Position numbers and translations under genes: made by a program. From the NCBI GenBank assembly GCA_015490475.1, contig WFXT01000277.1:1-13179 (forward strand): a stretch of 13,179 nucleotides of DNA. The letters run 5' to 3'. Origin of the DNA: Bacteroidota bacterium. GTDB lineage: Bacteria > Bacteroidota > Bacteroidia > JAADEI01. Positions within the stretch are counted from its first letter, which is position 1. Every line of letters begins with the position of its first letter. Under the pieces are notes generated by a model, which saw nothing but the letters and a program-made list of their open reading frames with translations, searched no databases and was not told the origin of the DNA. Shown piece after piece: positions 1 through 8,275 of this stretch.

Positions 1-1
1 T

Positions 2-2059
2 AAAGTTGACTTGCTTAAAGAGGCAGTTGATAGGGCATTTTTTTTGAAACGACTTAATTTCTCTCAGTGGCAGGAATGGTCAGAGGGTGACAAAAGACAA
101 TTTATTAGAAGCTTGGTTGACCCACGATATTCTATAGGGTTTCCTGTGGTTATTTACGATTCTTCAGGTCAAATTATTTCTGGAATTATAAAGAGTCCCA
201 TTCAGCTTAGAAAGTTTTTAGATTCCAATAAGAGTTTTCCAGAGACCATAATTCTTGCAGGTTTTCCAATAGAAACTGAAGTTATCATTGAAAAAGCACT
301 TGACGGCAAAGAATTTTCATGTATCGTTATTGAAAATCAAAGATTCCAACCGGTAGCACTACTGCCAACAGAAATAATAAAATCAGGTAAGGTTTTTGAT
401 TATAGGTCTAAGTATCTTGCTGGAATGGCGAGAAAACGAACACCAGCACGACTGCCAGTGAGTGAGATAAACAAAATCAGAGAGACAAGTCATCAGGCTT
501 ATGTTGTAATTAAATGTAATGTGTATGCACGTATTGACGGATTCCTAACTAAAGAAGGACACGTCATAATAAATGACCCTAACACAACGTCAGGTATGTT
601 ACCTTCATCCCTTTTGTTCCATCAAACTGCATTGATTGGTATGGGTCCATCAGAGTTCTTAACATATAGCATATCCCATTCTCTGCGTCATAGACAGAAC
701 AGTGCCACTGCTACTAATAAAGCGTTTGAGGCTGATGAAAAACTTTCCAAAATACATAAGGTAACGCAGGATAAAAAGAAGGATAAAGTTGCAGTTATCA
801 TGGGAGGCTATTCTTCAGAGAGGCACATTTCTGTTGAAAGTGGACGCAATATTTTTGAAAAACTTCTGGCGTCAGAATACTACGAACCAATTCCGTTTTT
901 CTTAACAAGAGGAGATAATGGAAACCTTGAGCTATATAGAATTCCCTTGCATCTGCTATATAAAGACAATGCTGATGACATTGCAGAAGAAATAAAAAAC
1001 TATGAACATCACGAACTGATTGACGAAATTAAAGAAGATCTTTCTGATGTGATAAAGCAATATGCCAATAAGTATGCTGTTGAAAAGCCAGAATTAGTAT
1101 CGTGGGAAGAGCTTTCCCAATTGGTTGACTTTGTCTTTATCGCCTTGCACGGTCGTCCCGGAGAAGACGGCACAATCCAAAAAATTCTTGAAAAGCTTGG
1201 ACTTCCTTATAATGGTTCTGGAATTCACTCTTCTGAAATTACTATTGATAAGCACTTAACGAACAAGGTATTACGACAAAACGGTTTTTCTGTGCAGAAA
1301 CAAAAAGTGGTTCATAAACCAGAATGGAAAAATAACAAAGAATTTGTTATCTCACAAATAGAGGAAGAGTTTGCATATCCATTTATTGCCAAACCTGTTG
1401 ATGAGGGTTGTTCTTCTGCTGTTATAGTGATAAAAAATAGAAAACAATTGGAGGCGTATGCTGAGACTACATTTAGAAATAGCGATGAGATTGATGAGAA
1501 AAACGCAAAAATATTGAATTTGCCACCTAATGCATTGTTTCCACCTAAGGATACTTTCTTGATAGAAGAACTGGTCAGAAAACCCGACGGCGGCAAATTG
1601 TTTGAGATAACGGTTGGCTTAACAACGGAAACAGACCCTAAGACAGGAGAAATTAGATATAGGGTATTTGTTCCATCACTGGTACCAACAAAGGGAGAAA
1701 TATTAACCCTTGAAGAGAAGTTCCTTGCTGGAGAAGGGCAAAATATTACTCCTGCTGTTTTTGTTGATGATATTAGGCAAAATGAAGCAATTATAAGGGC
1801 AATTCAGAAAGAGATAGAGCGGTTAGCCAGAGTGCTTGACATTCATGGGTATGCACGTGTTGATGCTTTCCTGAGACTTCATTCAGATGGAACGCCAGAA
1901 GTGGTTATCATTGAAGTAAATTCCCTTCCAGGAATGACACCCGCTACAGTTATTTTTCATCAAGCAGCAGAAGAAGGTATGACACCAATACAGTTCATTG
2001 AACACATTATTGAAGAGGGTAAGCGCAAGCATAAACTGAAAACAGCAAAGGTTTCGTGA
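2..2059 (+). CDS. ddl: D-alanine--D-alanine ligase, tandem two-unit form (5' end outside window)
   Basis: This is an ATP-grasp ligase that joins two D-alanines for peptidoglycan precursors in the cytoplasm. The frame is open to the left edge, so the gene is partial; a TTG at 11 is only an internal candidate start. Residues below count from that TTG. Residues about 1-228 are the C-terminal ATP-grasp part of one Ddl unit, with ARIDGF at 173-178 and a DPN metal-site equivalent at 189-191 followed by TSGMLPSS. After a Lys-rich linker (about 229-258) a complete second unit follows: an N-terminal fold starting at VAVIMGGYSSERH (260-272), HGRPGEDG at 380-387, the ATP-site lysine region KPVDEG at 461-466, EEL at 519-521, and the metal-binding EVN at 635-637 followed by SLPGMTPAT. 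The second unit looks fully catalytic. The first has D where the second has E. I recall long fused Ddl proteins of this kind in Bacteroidota, so a fusion is more likely than a sequencing error. Confidence 0.88.
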   Translation, partial: KVDLLKEAVDRAFFLKRLNFSQWQEWSEGDKRQFIRSLVDPRYSIGFPVVIYDSSGQIISGIIKSPIQLRKFLDSNKSFPETIILAGFPIETEVIIEKALDGKEFSCIVIENQRFQPVALLPTEIIKSGKVFDYRSKYLAGMARKRTPARLPVSEINKIRETSHQAYVVIKCNVYARIDGFLTKEGHVIINDPNTTSGMLPSSLLFHQTALIGMGPSEFLTYSISHSLRHRQNSATATNKAFEADEKLSKIHKVTQDKKKDKVAVIMGGYSSERHISVESGRNIFEKLLASEYYEPIPFFLTRGDNGNLELYRIPLHLLYKDNADDIAEEIKNYEHHELIDEIKEDLSDVIKQYANKYAVEKPELVSWEELSQLVDFVFIALHGRPGEDGTIQKILEKLGLPYNGSGIHSSEITIDKHLTNKVLRQNGFSVQKQKVVHKPEWKNNKEFVISQIEEEFAYPFIAKPVDEGCSSAVIVIKNRKQLEAYAETTFRNSDEIDEKNAKILNLPPNALFPPKDTFLIEELVRKPDGGKLFEITVGLTTETDPKTGEIRYRVFVPSLVPTKGEILTLEEKFLAGEGQNITPAVFVDDIRQNEAIIRAIQKEIERLARVLDIHGYARVDAFLRLHSDGTPEVVIIEVNSLPGMTPATVIFHQAAEEGMTPIQFIEHIIEEGKRKHKLKTAKVS

Positions 2060-2358
2060 TGGTTGAACTTATGGTTGCTGCCAATACTTAGATCCTGCTT
2101 TTCCTGTGGAAAACGTTTGAATCAAATCATGTATTTGAAGAGAACCTACTCCATCTTTGACACTTCGTTAAATCTCTTTTGCAAAACCCTTGATAATTCT
2201 AACGCAAACCCAATTATTATGCCCATATATCATGTACTTTGATGCAGTATATTCCTAGCTGTTCACTGCTTTGAACGGTTTTACAGATGACGTTATAACA
2301 TTAATAATACCCATATGTTGCGCACGCTACTCCTTTTTGTTTATGACAAATAACTTAT
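2060..2358. other. Non-coding stretch between ddl and the insertion sequence
   Basis: I see no gene, RNA gene or convincing terminator in these roughly 300 bases. An ATG overlaps the ddl stop (TGATG at 2057-2061) and opens only a 10-codon frame, ending at a TAG at 2089-2091. All frames beyond it are repeatedly interrupted. The stretch may be decayed sequence stranded next to the insertion sequence, but no parent gene could be identified. Confidence 0.5.
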
Positions 2359-2397
2359 CTCAAGTTACGGATAGCCGATCGCGGTCAATTCCAGTTA
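2359..2397 (+). repeat. Left inverted end of the IS1634-type element
   Basis: The outer 11 bases match the right end with one mismatch. CCAGT at 2391-2395 also matches at the same distance from the tip. About 23 of 39 ungapped positions agree, above the roughly one quarter expected by chance, but weak enough that the true tip could differ by a few bases. Confidence 0.5.
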
Positions 2398-2439
2398 TAT
2401 CAATGGTTTAATTGATATATTAAAATTTTTGCGTACTAT

Positions 2440-2447
2440 TATTTTTG
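2440..2447 (+). promoter_or_regulatory. Possible -7 promoter box (TATTTTTG) for the transposase
   Basis: An exact match to TAnnTTTG lies inside the element, 57 nt before the transposase ATG. No TTG -33 element is at the expected 17-23 nt spacing; the nearest (2412-2414) is 25 nt away. The surroundings are T-rich, so a chance match is quite possible. Confidence 0.25.
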
Positions 2448-2504
2448 TTGTTTTGTGCCTGTTATCGCAGTTTGTTAAATAATTTTTCATAACTTAGCAT
2501 TACT

Positions 2505-4247
2505 ATGACAAGGCAAATAAACAGAACCAAGAAAAAGGCAAGTGCCGATAACCCAAGGAGGTGGTTCGTGGAAAGACTGGGTGCCAAGGGATACGAAAAA
2601 TGGTACATCACTTCCAAAAAGTGGGATGGCATAAAGAGACAATGGGTAGAGAGGAAGTATGAGCGGACATTGGGCGATGTAGACAAGGACTACATAGAGA
2701 AATTGAAGTACTACATCAAGATAGCCAACAATGAGGGTAGGAGCATAGACTGGGCTATTAATAAGGCACTTGAGTCCATGAAGGGAGCCAAGCATGTGTG
2801 CAGTGTGAGTGGCGGAGATATAGCAGTTGTTGTTAAGGCAATAAGGGATGTGTTGGGCAGGTATGGTAGTAAAACAGATAAGTGGCACAGGTTGTTGACG
2901 ATGCTTGTTGCGGGGCGCATTCTGGAGCCGTCAAGTAAATTAGCGAGCAGTAGTTGGATACGTGGCAGGGGCAAGGTTTGGGAAGCCTTGGGCTTTGAAG
3001 GTGCCTTTTGTGTACAGGTTGATGATTTGTATGATACGATAGATTGGCTTGAGCGGAAGTGGAAGTTTGTTCTGCGTGAGATGTCCAAACGCATAAATAA
3101 GTTTTCAAATTCTGAGAAGCCAGTGTTGTTGCTTTATGATGTTACCAGTCTATATGTTGAGGGAGAGCACATTGAGTTGAGCAGATATGGATACAGTAGG
3201 GATGGTCGGCCAGATAAGAAACAGGTGATAGTTGGTTTGGCGGTTAATGGTGATGGATATGCCACAGATGTTAAGGTTTTTGCGGGCAATGAGGCAGATG
3301 TTAATGTGTGGCGTAAGTGGGCGGTACACAAGTTGGACAGAGGTTCTGTTAGTGAGACTATAGTGATAGGTGATGGTGGAATGATACCCAAGATAGAGCA
3401 AGAGAAGTTGCTCTCTTGTGGGATAAAGTTCGTGGGCAGGATGAGGCAAAGTGAAATCAAGAGGCTTGTGAGAGAAGGGCATATACAGAGGGAACTTTTT
3501 GATAAACAGATAGGCGAACTGACAGATGACAATGGTGTCAGATACGTGTTTATAAGGAGTTTAGGTCGTCGTATGAAACAATTGGCTACGATAGATAGGA
3601 ATGTTAGTAAGATACTAAAATTGCTGGAAGAGATAAAATCAAAAGTAGAGCGAGGCATATTGGTTAGCAAGGAGGAGATAGACAGACAGGTGGGTGCTGT
3701 GTTGTACAGGCGTCCTTACAGGTCTCTGGTGTGGGTAAAGACCGGTGAGGGTAAGATAGAGTTTGGTGTGGATGAAGCCAAGCGGAAGGAGAAGGAGTTT
3801 TGGGCTGGTGTATGGGCATTGAGAACAAATGTATCTGGCAAGGAACATAGCAAGGAGGAGATAGTAGAGATGTACAAACGCCTGCATGTTGTAGAAGAGG
3901 CGTTCAGATATCTAAAAACATTCTTATTAAAAGTAAGACCCATATATCACAGGCTTTCTCACAGGATAAGTGGTCATGTGAAGATGTGTATGCTTGCTTA
4001 CAATGTATCGTTGTATTTGCGAAAGAAGTTCTCTCCGATATTAAATGAAAACAACAAAGACCTCAGGAAATACATTACTTTTCGTGAGGCATTAAATCGG
4101 TTGCAATCTATTCAGTTGTCAAAGTATAGGACAGGAGAAGGCAAATACATATGGCAGTGGACTATTCCTGAGAATAGACTGGTTCGTGATTTGCTTAAGG
4201 CGGTAGGCTTAAAATTGAGGTATGTAGACATCGTTGCGTCTTCATAA
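2505..4247 (+). CDS. IS1634-family DDE transposase, intact
   Basis: This 580-residue protein moves its own element by cut-and-paste DNA transfer. The RNase-H-like core is recognisable. The first aspartate is D212 in LLYDVTSLY, followed by the family signature GYSRDGRPDKKQV (229-241). The second aspartate is D290 in VIGDGGMIP. The glutamate is E464 within the YREK-type box Y457-x6-E464-x2-FR-x2-K471, followed by VRPIYH (477-482). A beta-strand-rich insertion with lysine-rich helices lies between the second Asp and the Glu, as in the IS4 supergroup. The start is the first ATG after an in-frame stop at 2490; no Shine-Dalgarno sequence precedes it. All catalytic residues and full family length are present, so the gene may still be active. 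Confidence 0.92.
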   Translation: MTRQINRTKKKASADNPRRWFVERLGAKGYEKWYITSKKWDGIKRQWVERKYERTLGDVDKDYIEKLKYYIKIANNEGRSIDWAINKALESMKGAKHVCSVSGGDIAVVVKAIRDVLGRYGSKTDKWHRLLTMLVAGRILEPSSKLASSSWIRGRGKVWEALGFEGAFCVQVDDLYDTIDWLERKWKFVLREMSKRINKFSNSEKPVLLLYDVTSLYVEGEHIELSRYGYSRDGRPDKKQVIVGLAVNGDGYATDVKVFAGNEADVNVWRKWAVHKLDRGSVSETIVIGDGGMIPKIEQEKLLSCGIKFVGRMRQSEIKRLVREGHIQRELFDKQIGELTDDNGVRYVFIRSLGRRMKQLATIDRNVSKILKLLEEIKSKVERGILVSKEEIDRQVGAVLYRRPYRSLVWVKTGEGKIEFGVDEAKRKEKEFWAGVWALRTNVSGKEHSKEEIVEMYKRLHVVEEAFRYLKTFLLKVRPIYHRLSHRISGHVKMCMLAYNVSLYLRKKFSPILNENNKDLRKYITFREALNRLQSIQLSKYRTGEGKYIWQWTIPENRLVRDLLKAVGLKLRYVDIVASS

Positions 4248-4280
4248 AATTCATGCCCTAATTTCAGGGAAGCCCGACAG

Positions 4281-4319
4281 TTACTGGGATAGGTGCATTT
4301 GGGGGGTTCGTAAGTTGAG
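4281..4319 (-). repeat. Right inverted end of the IS1634-type element
   Basis: This is the reverse-complement partner of the left end, with its tip at 4319. It begins 33 bp after the transposase stop codon and its tip lies 33 bp before the stop codon of the converging pafA gene. A G run at 4301-4306 inside it has no counterpart in the left end. Confidence 0.5.
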
Positions 4320-4352
4320 TCAGAAGATACAATGCATTATGCAAGTTCAACA

Positions 4353-5993
4353 TTATTCTATTACGCTTCTTTCCCATAAAGCAGTGAGCCCGAACCTGTC
4401 AACTAAATATTGAGCCACAAATCGGATTGATTTTTTGTCATGGATTATTTTCCTGTCCGCACCTGCACCATAAATTATGACAGGTACTCTCTGGTCATAG
4501 GCATAGGGAGTTCCGTGTGTTGTGCCTGTCTCCGCATATCCTTCATACCAGCCTGGTTTGAGCAGGAACCATACATCCCCACAACGCTCAGGGTCAAAGC
4601 CATTTATTAGATATTGAGGTGCCTGCTTGAGCTTTATCTCGTCCCTGTTCCATACATTGACAACCTGTTGCTTTTCTGCGAGCCATTGCTCAACTAAATG
4701 AACAGCACGGAAATATTGAAAGTCCGTAAGTCTTTGTCTGTCCAGATAAACCCACTGGTTCATAATAGTCAAAACTACATTTGACACGCCCAGTTCTTGC
4801 TTAAGCTGTCTGTTTAGTTGTTCCTTCCAGATGGCAAAAGAATCTTGTGTTAGTACACCTGCGTCAATCTTCAGTATTTCTTTAGAAAACTTCCAGTTTT
4901 CGGCAACACCATGGTCAGAAGTCAAAACAAATAAGTAGTTATTTTTACCCACCTGTGTATCAAGAAACTGTAAGAAATCACCCAGAAGACTATCAAGCCT
5001 TATATACACATCCATCAGTTCAAGGGAACGAGGACCAAAATAGTGCCCGACAATGTCTGTTGAAGACAGACTAATAGCAAGCATATCAGGTATAGTATCC
5101 ACACCAAGTTTCATGGATTTTAGTACTGTTTTGGCGAAGTCAAGCGTAATAGCGTTTCCCCACGGTGTTGAAGCCACTGTTCCAGGATATGAAGAAATTG
5201 CATCCATTATTTGATATGGAAACACTGGCATGTCTTTAAAGGGCGATCGTTCATAGGGACTATGGTCATATTTATTTCTCAAGCCATGTAGTAGAGGATG
5301 GAGACGCCACACTTCTGGAATGTGATATGCCGCATGAGCTTTCTGATTATAGTTTTTTACCCACTTAGGAATGTCATCAGCATAATAAGAACTGGTTGTC
5401 CACTGACCCTGCATAAAATCATACCAGAAGGCAAAGTCGGGAGTTTTTCCCCCAGAAATAATAGCACTTCTGTCTTTCAGCGAAACTGAAACAACTTTAG
5501 AGGTAGGATTACGAAGTTTAAGCAGGTCGCCAACAGTAGGGACTCTTAAGTGATGTGGACTGTAGCCCTTTCCATCTGGTTCCCCCCAAACTTTTTTATG
5601 AACAGTGTCTTCAACTGCATACACTTTCTTCTTGATTCGCGTATCAAACCAATTGTTAGCAACAATGCCATGAACCGACGGCGGAACACCTGTGAATATA
5701 GTAGCGTGCCCTACGGCAGTAAACGTGGGAACATGGTCGTGATAAACATTATCATATATCGTTGCACCATCAAGTAATCTTTTAAAGCCATATTTCCAAT
5801 ATGCTTTCCATCGCCATAGATAATCTGCTCGCATTTGATCAACAACTACGACAACCACCAATTTAGGTATAGTGCTATCTTGATCGCTTGCAATAGTAAC
5901 AGAATCAACTTTTGGAGCGTAATTTTTGTTAGGATTACAGGAAGCCACAAAAATAAGCAATAGCGTGACCGAAAGAACAAAAACCGATCTCAT
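4353..5993 (-). CDS. pafA: PafA-type alkaline phosphatase lipoprotein
   Basis: This is a predicted exported phosphomonoesterase that releases phosphate from organic phosphates at the cell surface or in the periplasm. The ATG at 5993 was chosen because it gives a lipoprotein signal peptide with lipobox VASC and lipidated C19 (546 residues). An upstream start at 6092 would bury this signal behind 33 basic residues. Alkaline-phosphatase-superfamily residues, numbered from this start, are all present: metal ligands D52 (VVDQMR), D313 and H317 (STDIVGH), D360 and H361 (TSDHG), and H493 (TTHGTPY). The nucleophile is T92 (PTFTAVGHA). N113 and the K173-x-R175 pair correspond to the phosphate-contacting Asn, Lys and Arg of Elizabethkingia PafA, which favours a monoesterase over a diesterase. 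It converges on the insertion sequence and diverges from spoT, overlapping its 5' end. A likely promoter box lies 5 nt before the start. Confidence 0.88.
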   Translation of the reverse strand: MRSVFVLSVTLLLIFVASCNPNKNYAPKVDSVTIASDQDSTIPKLVVVVVVDQMRADYLWRWKAYWKYGFKRLLDGATIYDNVYHDHVPTFTAVGHATIFTGVPPSVHGIVANNWFDTRIKKKVYAVEDTVHKKVWGEPDGKGYSPHHLRVPTVGDLLKLRNPTSKVVSVSLKDRSAIISGGKTPDFAFWYDFMQGQWTTSSYYADDIPKWVKNYNQKAHAAYHIPEVWRLHPLLHGLRNKYDHSPYERSPFKDMPVFPYQIMDAISSYPGTVASTPWGNAITLDFAKTVLKSMKLGVDTIPDMLAISLSSTDIVGHYFGPRSLELMDVYIRLDSLLGDFLQFLDTQVGKNNYLFVLTSDHGVAENWKFSKEILKIDAGVLTQDSFAIWKEQLNRQLKQELGVSNVVLTIMNQWVYLDRQRLTDFQYFRAVHLVEQWLAEKQQVVNVWNRDEIKLKQAPQYLINGFDPERCGDVWFLLKPGWYEGYAETGTTHGTPYAYDQRVPVIIYGAGADRKIIHDKKSIRFVAQYLVDRFGLTALWERSVIE

Positions 5994-8223
5994 AACTACA
6001 AAGATAACACTAAAAGAGGCAGAGGAACATCTGAGTCCAGAAGAGCGTCGTGAAGTGAGACGCCGATACAGAAACCTTTTAAAAACCATCAAGAAAAACG
6101 GTAATCATGCCGATATACGCACTATAGGGAAGGCGCTCAGGCTGGCTATGAAGGCACATAGGCACCAGCGTCGCAAAACAGGAGAACCGTATATATATCA
6201 CCCCTTACAGGTTGCTACCATAGTAGCAGAAATTGGCTTGTCGGACACGACATCTATTGTATCAGCACTATTGCACGATGTTGTTGAAGATACTGACATA
6301 ACATTGGATGACCTGTCTCAAATGTTTGGACCGATAGTTGCAGAACTGGTTGACGGACTAACAAAGGTCAGTAAGCTCTCACACAGTGCAGTATTAACAC
6401 CACATCTGGAAACATATAGGAAAATACTCCTTGCACTAGCTAAGGATGTTAGAGTCGTAATTATCAAGATAGCCGACAGGCTTGATAATATGCGGTCTCT
6501 AGATGCATTGCCAGAACATAAACGTGTTAAAATAGCCATGGAAACAAGGTATCTTTACGCACCATTAGCACACAGATTGGGTCTTTATTCAATAAAAACA
6601 GAGTTAGAGGACCTTGCACTCAAATATCTTAATCCGCAACAATATGAAGAAATAGCACAATGGGTTAATGAAAATAAAGAAGAATGGGAAAAAACTCTCA
6701 ATAAATTTGTAAGACAACTTCGTGTTTACTTGCGTCGTGCAGGTTATGATAACTTTACTATAGAGAAACGAATAAAGTCAATATCATCAATTTATGACAA
6801 GCTTGTTAGAAAAAAAGATGAAGGAATAACCCTCAACGAAATATACGATGTACTCGCTGTAAGGATAATTCTGAACGTGCCCCAGGAGATTGAAGACAGA
6901 GCATGCTATGACGTACTAAGAATAGTACACAAGCATTTCCCACACATAAAAGGAAGAGTTAGAGACTGGATTGCCAATCCCAAGGCTAACGGCTATCAAT
7001 CGCTACACACAACAGTTATCGGACCAGAAGGCAAACACATAGAAGTTCAGATCAGGTCAGTAAGGATGCATGAAATAGCAGAAAAAGGGATTGCTGCGCA
7101 CTGGAAATACAAGCAAGGAGTTTTGAGCGATAAGTTTCTAGAAGAATGGTTCGCAAGAGTAAGGGAAATACTTGCCCATCCCGAAAAAGACCCCCATCTG
7201 TTCCTTGAGGATATGAAACTAAATCTGTTTGACAATGAGATTCATGTATTTACCCCCAAAGGAGAAATAATCACCCTACCCAGAGGAGCCACAGTGCTTG
7301 ATTTTGCTTTCCACATCCACACCCAATTGGGTTATCACTGTATAGGAGCCAAGGTAAACAACAAAGTCGTTGAACCCACTTATGTATTGCAGGATGGCGA
7401 CCAAGTAGAAATTCTCACTGCCAATAGTCAAGAGCCCCAGCCAGAATGGTTAACAGTGGTGAAAACTGCCATAGCACGAAGGGCTCTCAGGAGATATTTC
7501 CGCAGGCGAAAGCGTGAATTGATAAATAAAGGTAAACAGCATGTTAAAGAGTTTTTTGCAGAGAACGGCATTAAATTTATACCTTCAAATCTGAAGCATC
7601 TTGTACAACATCTGGGCTTTAAGGATATCAAGGAACTATATTATGCTGTGGGACGAGGAGACCTGAACCTATCCATGCTTAAAGGCTGGCAGGTTAAAGA
7701 TGGAAAATTAGTAATAACAGAGTCACTGCCCTTAGAAGAACAACTAAGGATTCAACTGCACAGTAGCACTATTCAAGAATTTGAAGGAAAGTCTTTTCAG
7801 AAATGTTGCACTCCATTGCCGGGAGATAATATAGTTACTTTCAAACATCCTGATGGCACACTGGAAATTCACCACTCCAGTTGTGACAAGGCATCTGAAT
7901 TGCTTGCCCATCATGGCGCACAAATAATAAAGACCAGATGGGAACCAGATGGCAAAATTTCTTTCCTTGTCAGGATAAAGGTTAAAGGCACTGACAGAAA
8001 AGGCGTCGTATATGACCTCTCTCGCATCATTTCCAAAGAACTGGATATGAACATGCAAAGCATTGCCATAGAAGGCGGAAGGGGGCAATTCTCGGGTCAT
8101 CTGGACGTTTTCGTATCAAACAGAAAACAGCTGGACAATTTAATCAAGAGATTAGAAAAAGTGCCGTATCTACACTCTGTTGAAGTGGCTGAGGGCCAAC
8201 TATTGTGGACAGAAGGGAACTGA
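5965..8223 (+). CDS. spoT: Bifunctional (p)ppGpp synthetase/hydrolase, RelA/SpoT family
   Basis: The protein makes and degrades the alarmone (p)ppGpp in the stringent response. Numbered from the GTG at 5965 (752 residues), the domains are as follows. The HD hydrolase has H79, H104-D105 (LLHDVVEDT) and D171 (KIADRLDN). The synthetase has RIKS at 269-272, RKKD at 282-285, D295 (EIYDVLAVR), GYQSLHT (343-349) and E360 (EVQIR). TGS is at about 424-487. A Cys-rich zinc-finger-like domain follows, with CCTPLPGD at 614-621 and H/C pairs after it. The C-terminal ACT is at about 664-744. Both active sites look complete. Start choice is uncertain: the conserved N-terminus begins near 6020 and no ATG exists in the region. 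GTG 5965 is the nearest standard start; TTG 5926 is an alternative. Either overlaps divergent pafA. A Fur-family gene follows after 52 bp, an arrangement I recall in other Bacteroidota. Confidence 0.93.
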   Translation: MTERTKTDLITTKITLKEAEEHLSPEERREVRRRYRNLLKTIKKNGNHADIRTIGKALRLAMKAHRHQRRKTGEPYIYHPLQVATIVAEIGLSDTTSIVSALLHDVVEDTDITLDDLSQMFGPIVAELVDGLTKVSKLSHSAVLTPHLETYRKILLALAKDVRVVIIKIADRLDNMRSLDALPEHKRVKIAMETRYLYAPLAHRLGLYSIKTELEDLALKYLNPQQYEEIAQWVNENKEEWEKTLNKFVRQLRVYLRRAGYDNFTIEKRIKSISSIYDKLVRKKDEGITLNEIYDVLAVRIILNVPQEIEDRACYDVLRIVHKHFPHIKGRVRDWIANPKANGYQSLHTTVIGPEGKHIEVQIRSVRMHEIAEKGIAAHWKYKQGVLSDKFLEEWFARVREILAHPEKDPHLFLEDMKLNLFDNEIHVFTPKGEIITLPRGATVLDFAFHIHTQLGYHCIGAKVNNKVVEPTYVLQDGDQVEILTANSQEPQPEWLTVVKTAIARRALRRYFRRRKRELINKGKQHVKEFFAENGIKFIPSNLKHLVQHLGFKDIKELYYAVGRGDLNLSMLKGWQVKDGKLVITESLPLEEQLRIQLHSSTIQEFEGKSFQKCCTPLPGDNIVTFKHPDGTLEIHHSSCDKASELLAHHGAQIIKTRWEPDGKISFLVRIKVKGTDRKGVVYDLSRIISKELDMNMQSIAIEGGRGQFSGHLDVFVSNRKQLDNLIKRLEKVPYLHSVEVAEGQLLWTEGN
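5999..6006 (-). promoter_or_regulatory. -7 promoter box (TATCTTTG) for pafA
   Basis: On the minus strand an exact TAnnTTTG is followed by five bases and then the pafA ATG, so transcription would begin at or next to the start codon. It lies inside the 5' coding part of spoT on the other strand. I see no clear TTG -33 element at the usual spacing. Confidence 0.5.
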
Positions 8224-8263
8224 TATAGCACACCTTTTTTGTTTTTAATTAAGCAGGACATAA

Positions 8264-8271
8264 TAATTTTG
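8264..8271 (+). promoter_or_regulatory. -7 promoter box (TAATTTTG) for the Fur-family gene
   Basis: An exact TAnnTTTG ends four bases before the GTG start. A TTTG at 8238-8241 lies 22 nt upstream, inside the 17-23 nt spacing described for Bacteroidota -33/-7 promoters. This is the best-formed promoter in the window and predicts a leaderless transcript separate from spoT. Confidence 0.55.
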
Positions 8272-8275
8272 CAGA

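Larger units (their letters stand above)
2359..4319 (+). mobile_element. IS1634-type insertion sequence (IS4 supergroup), about 1.96 kb
   Basis: The element is defined by one intact DDE transposase gene (2505-4247) and imperfect inverted ends. The left end starts with CTCAAGTTACG at 2359. The reverse complement of the right end starts with CTCAACTTACG, ending at 4319. They match at 10 of the first 11 positions and, without gaps, at about 23 of 39 positions, including CCAGT at the same offset of 32. Length and single-gene content fit the IS1634 family. I could not find a target-site duplication: the flanks read AACTTAT on the left and TCAGAAG on the right. The ends are therefore provisional, and the insertion may be old or rearranged. 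It sits between the converging ddl and pafA genes and disrupts no recognisable gene. Confidence 0.6.

Noticed and set aside
2060..2504. Possible tRNA, small RNA, riboswitch or CRISPR repeat in the largest gene-free stretch
   Set aside because: No cloverleaf, T-loop motif, regularly spaced repeats or conserved riboswitch core could be seen on either strand.
2462..3943. Several minus-strand frames opposite the transposase gene
   Set aside because: They are low-complexity Leu/Ser/Pro/Tyr-rich translations of the opposite strand of an intact transposase, with no domain or start signal.
4256..4269. CCCT-AATTTC-AGGG hairpin after the transposase as a terminator
   Set aside because: The stem is only 4 bp and no T run follows it, so it cannot be called as a terminator.
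5994..6092. Upstream ATG at 6092 as the pafA start
   Set aside because: It adds 33 basic residues before a clear lipoprotein signal peptide, and the TAnnTTTG box would then lie inside the gene; the ATG at 5993 fits both signals better.
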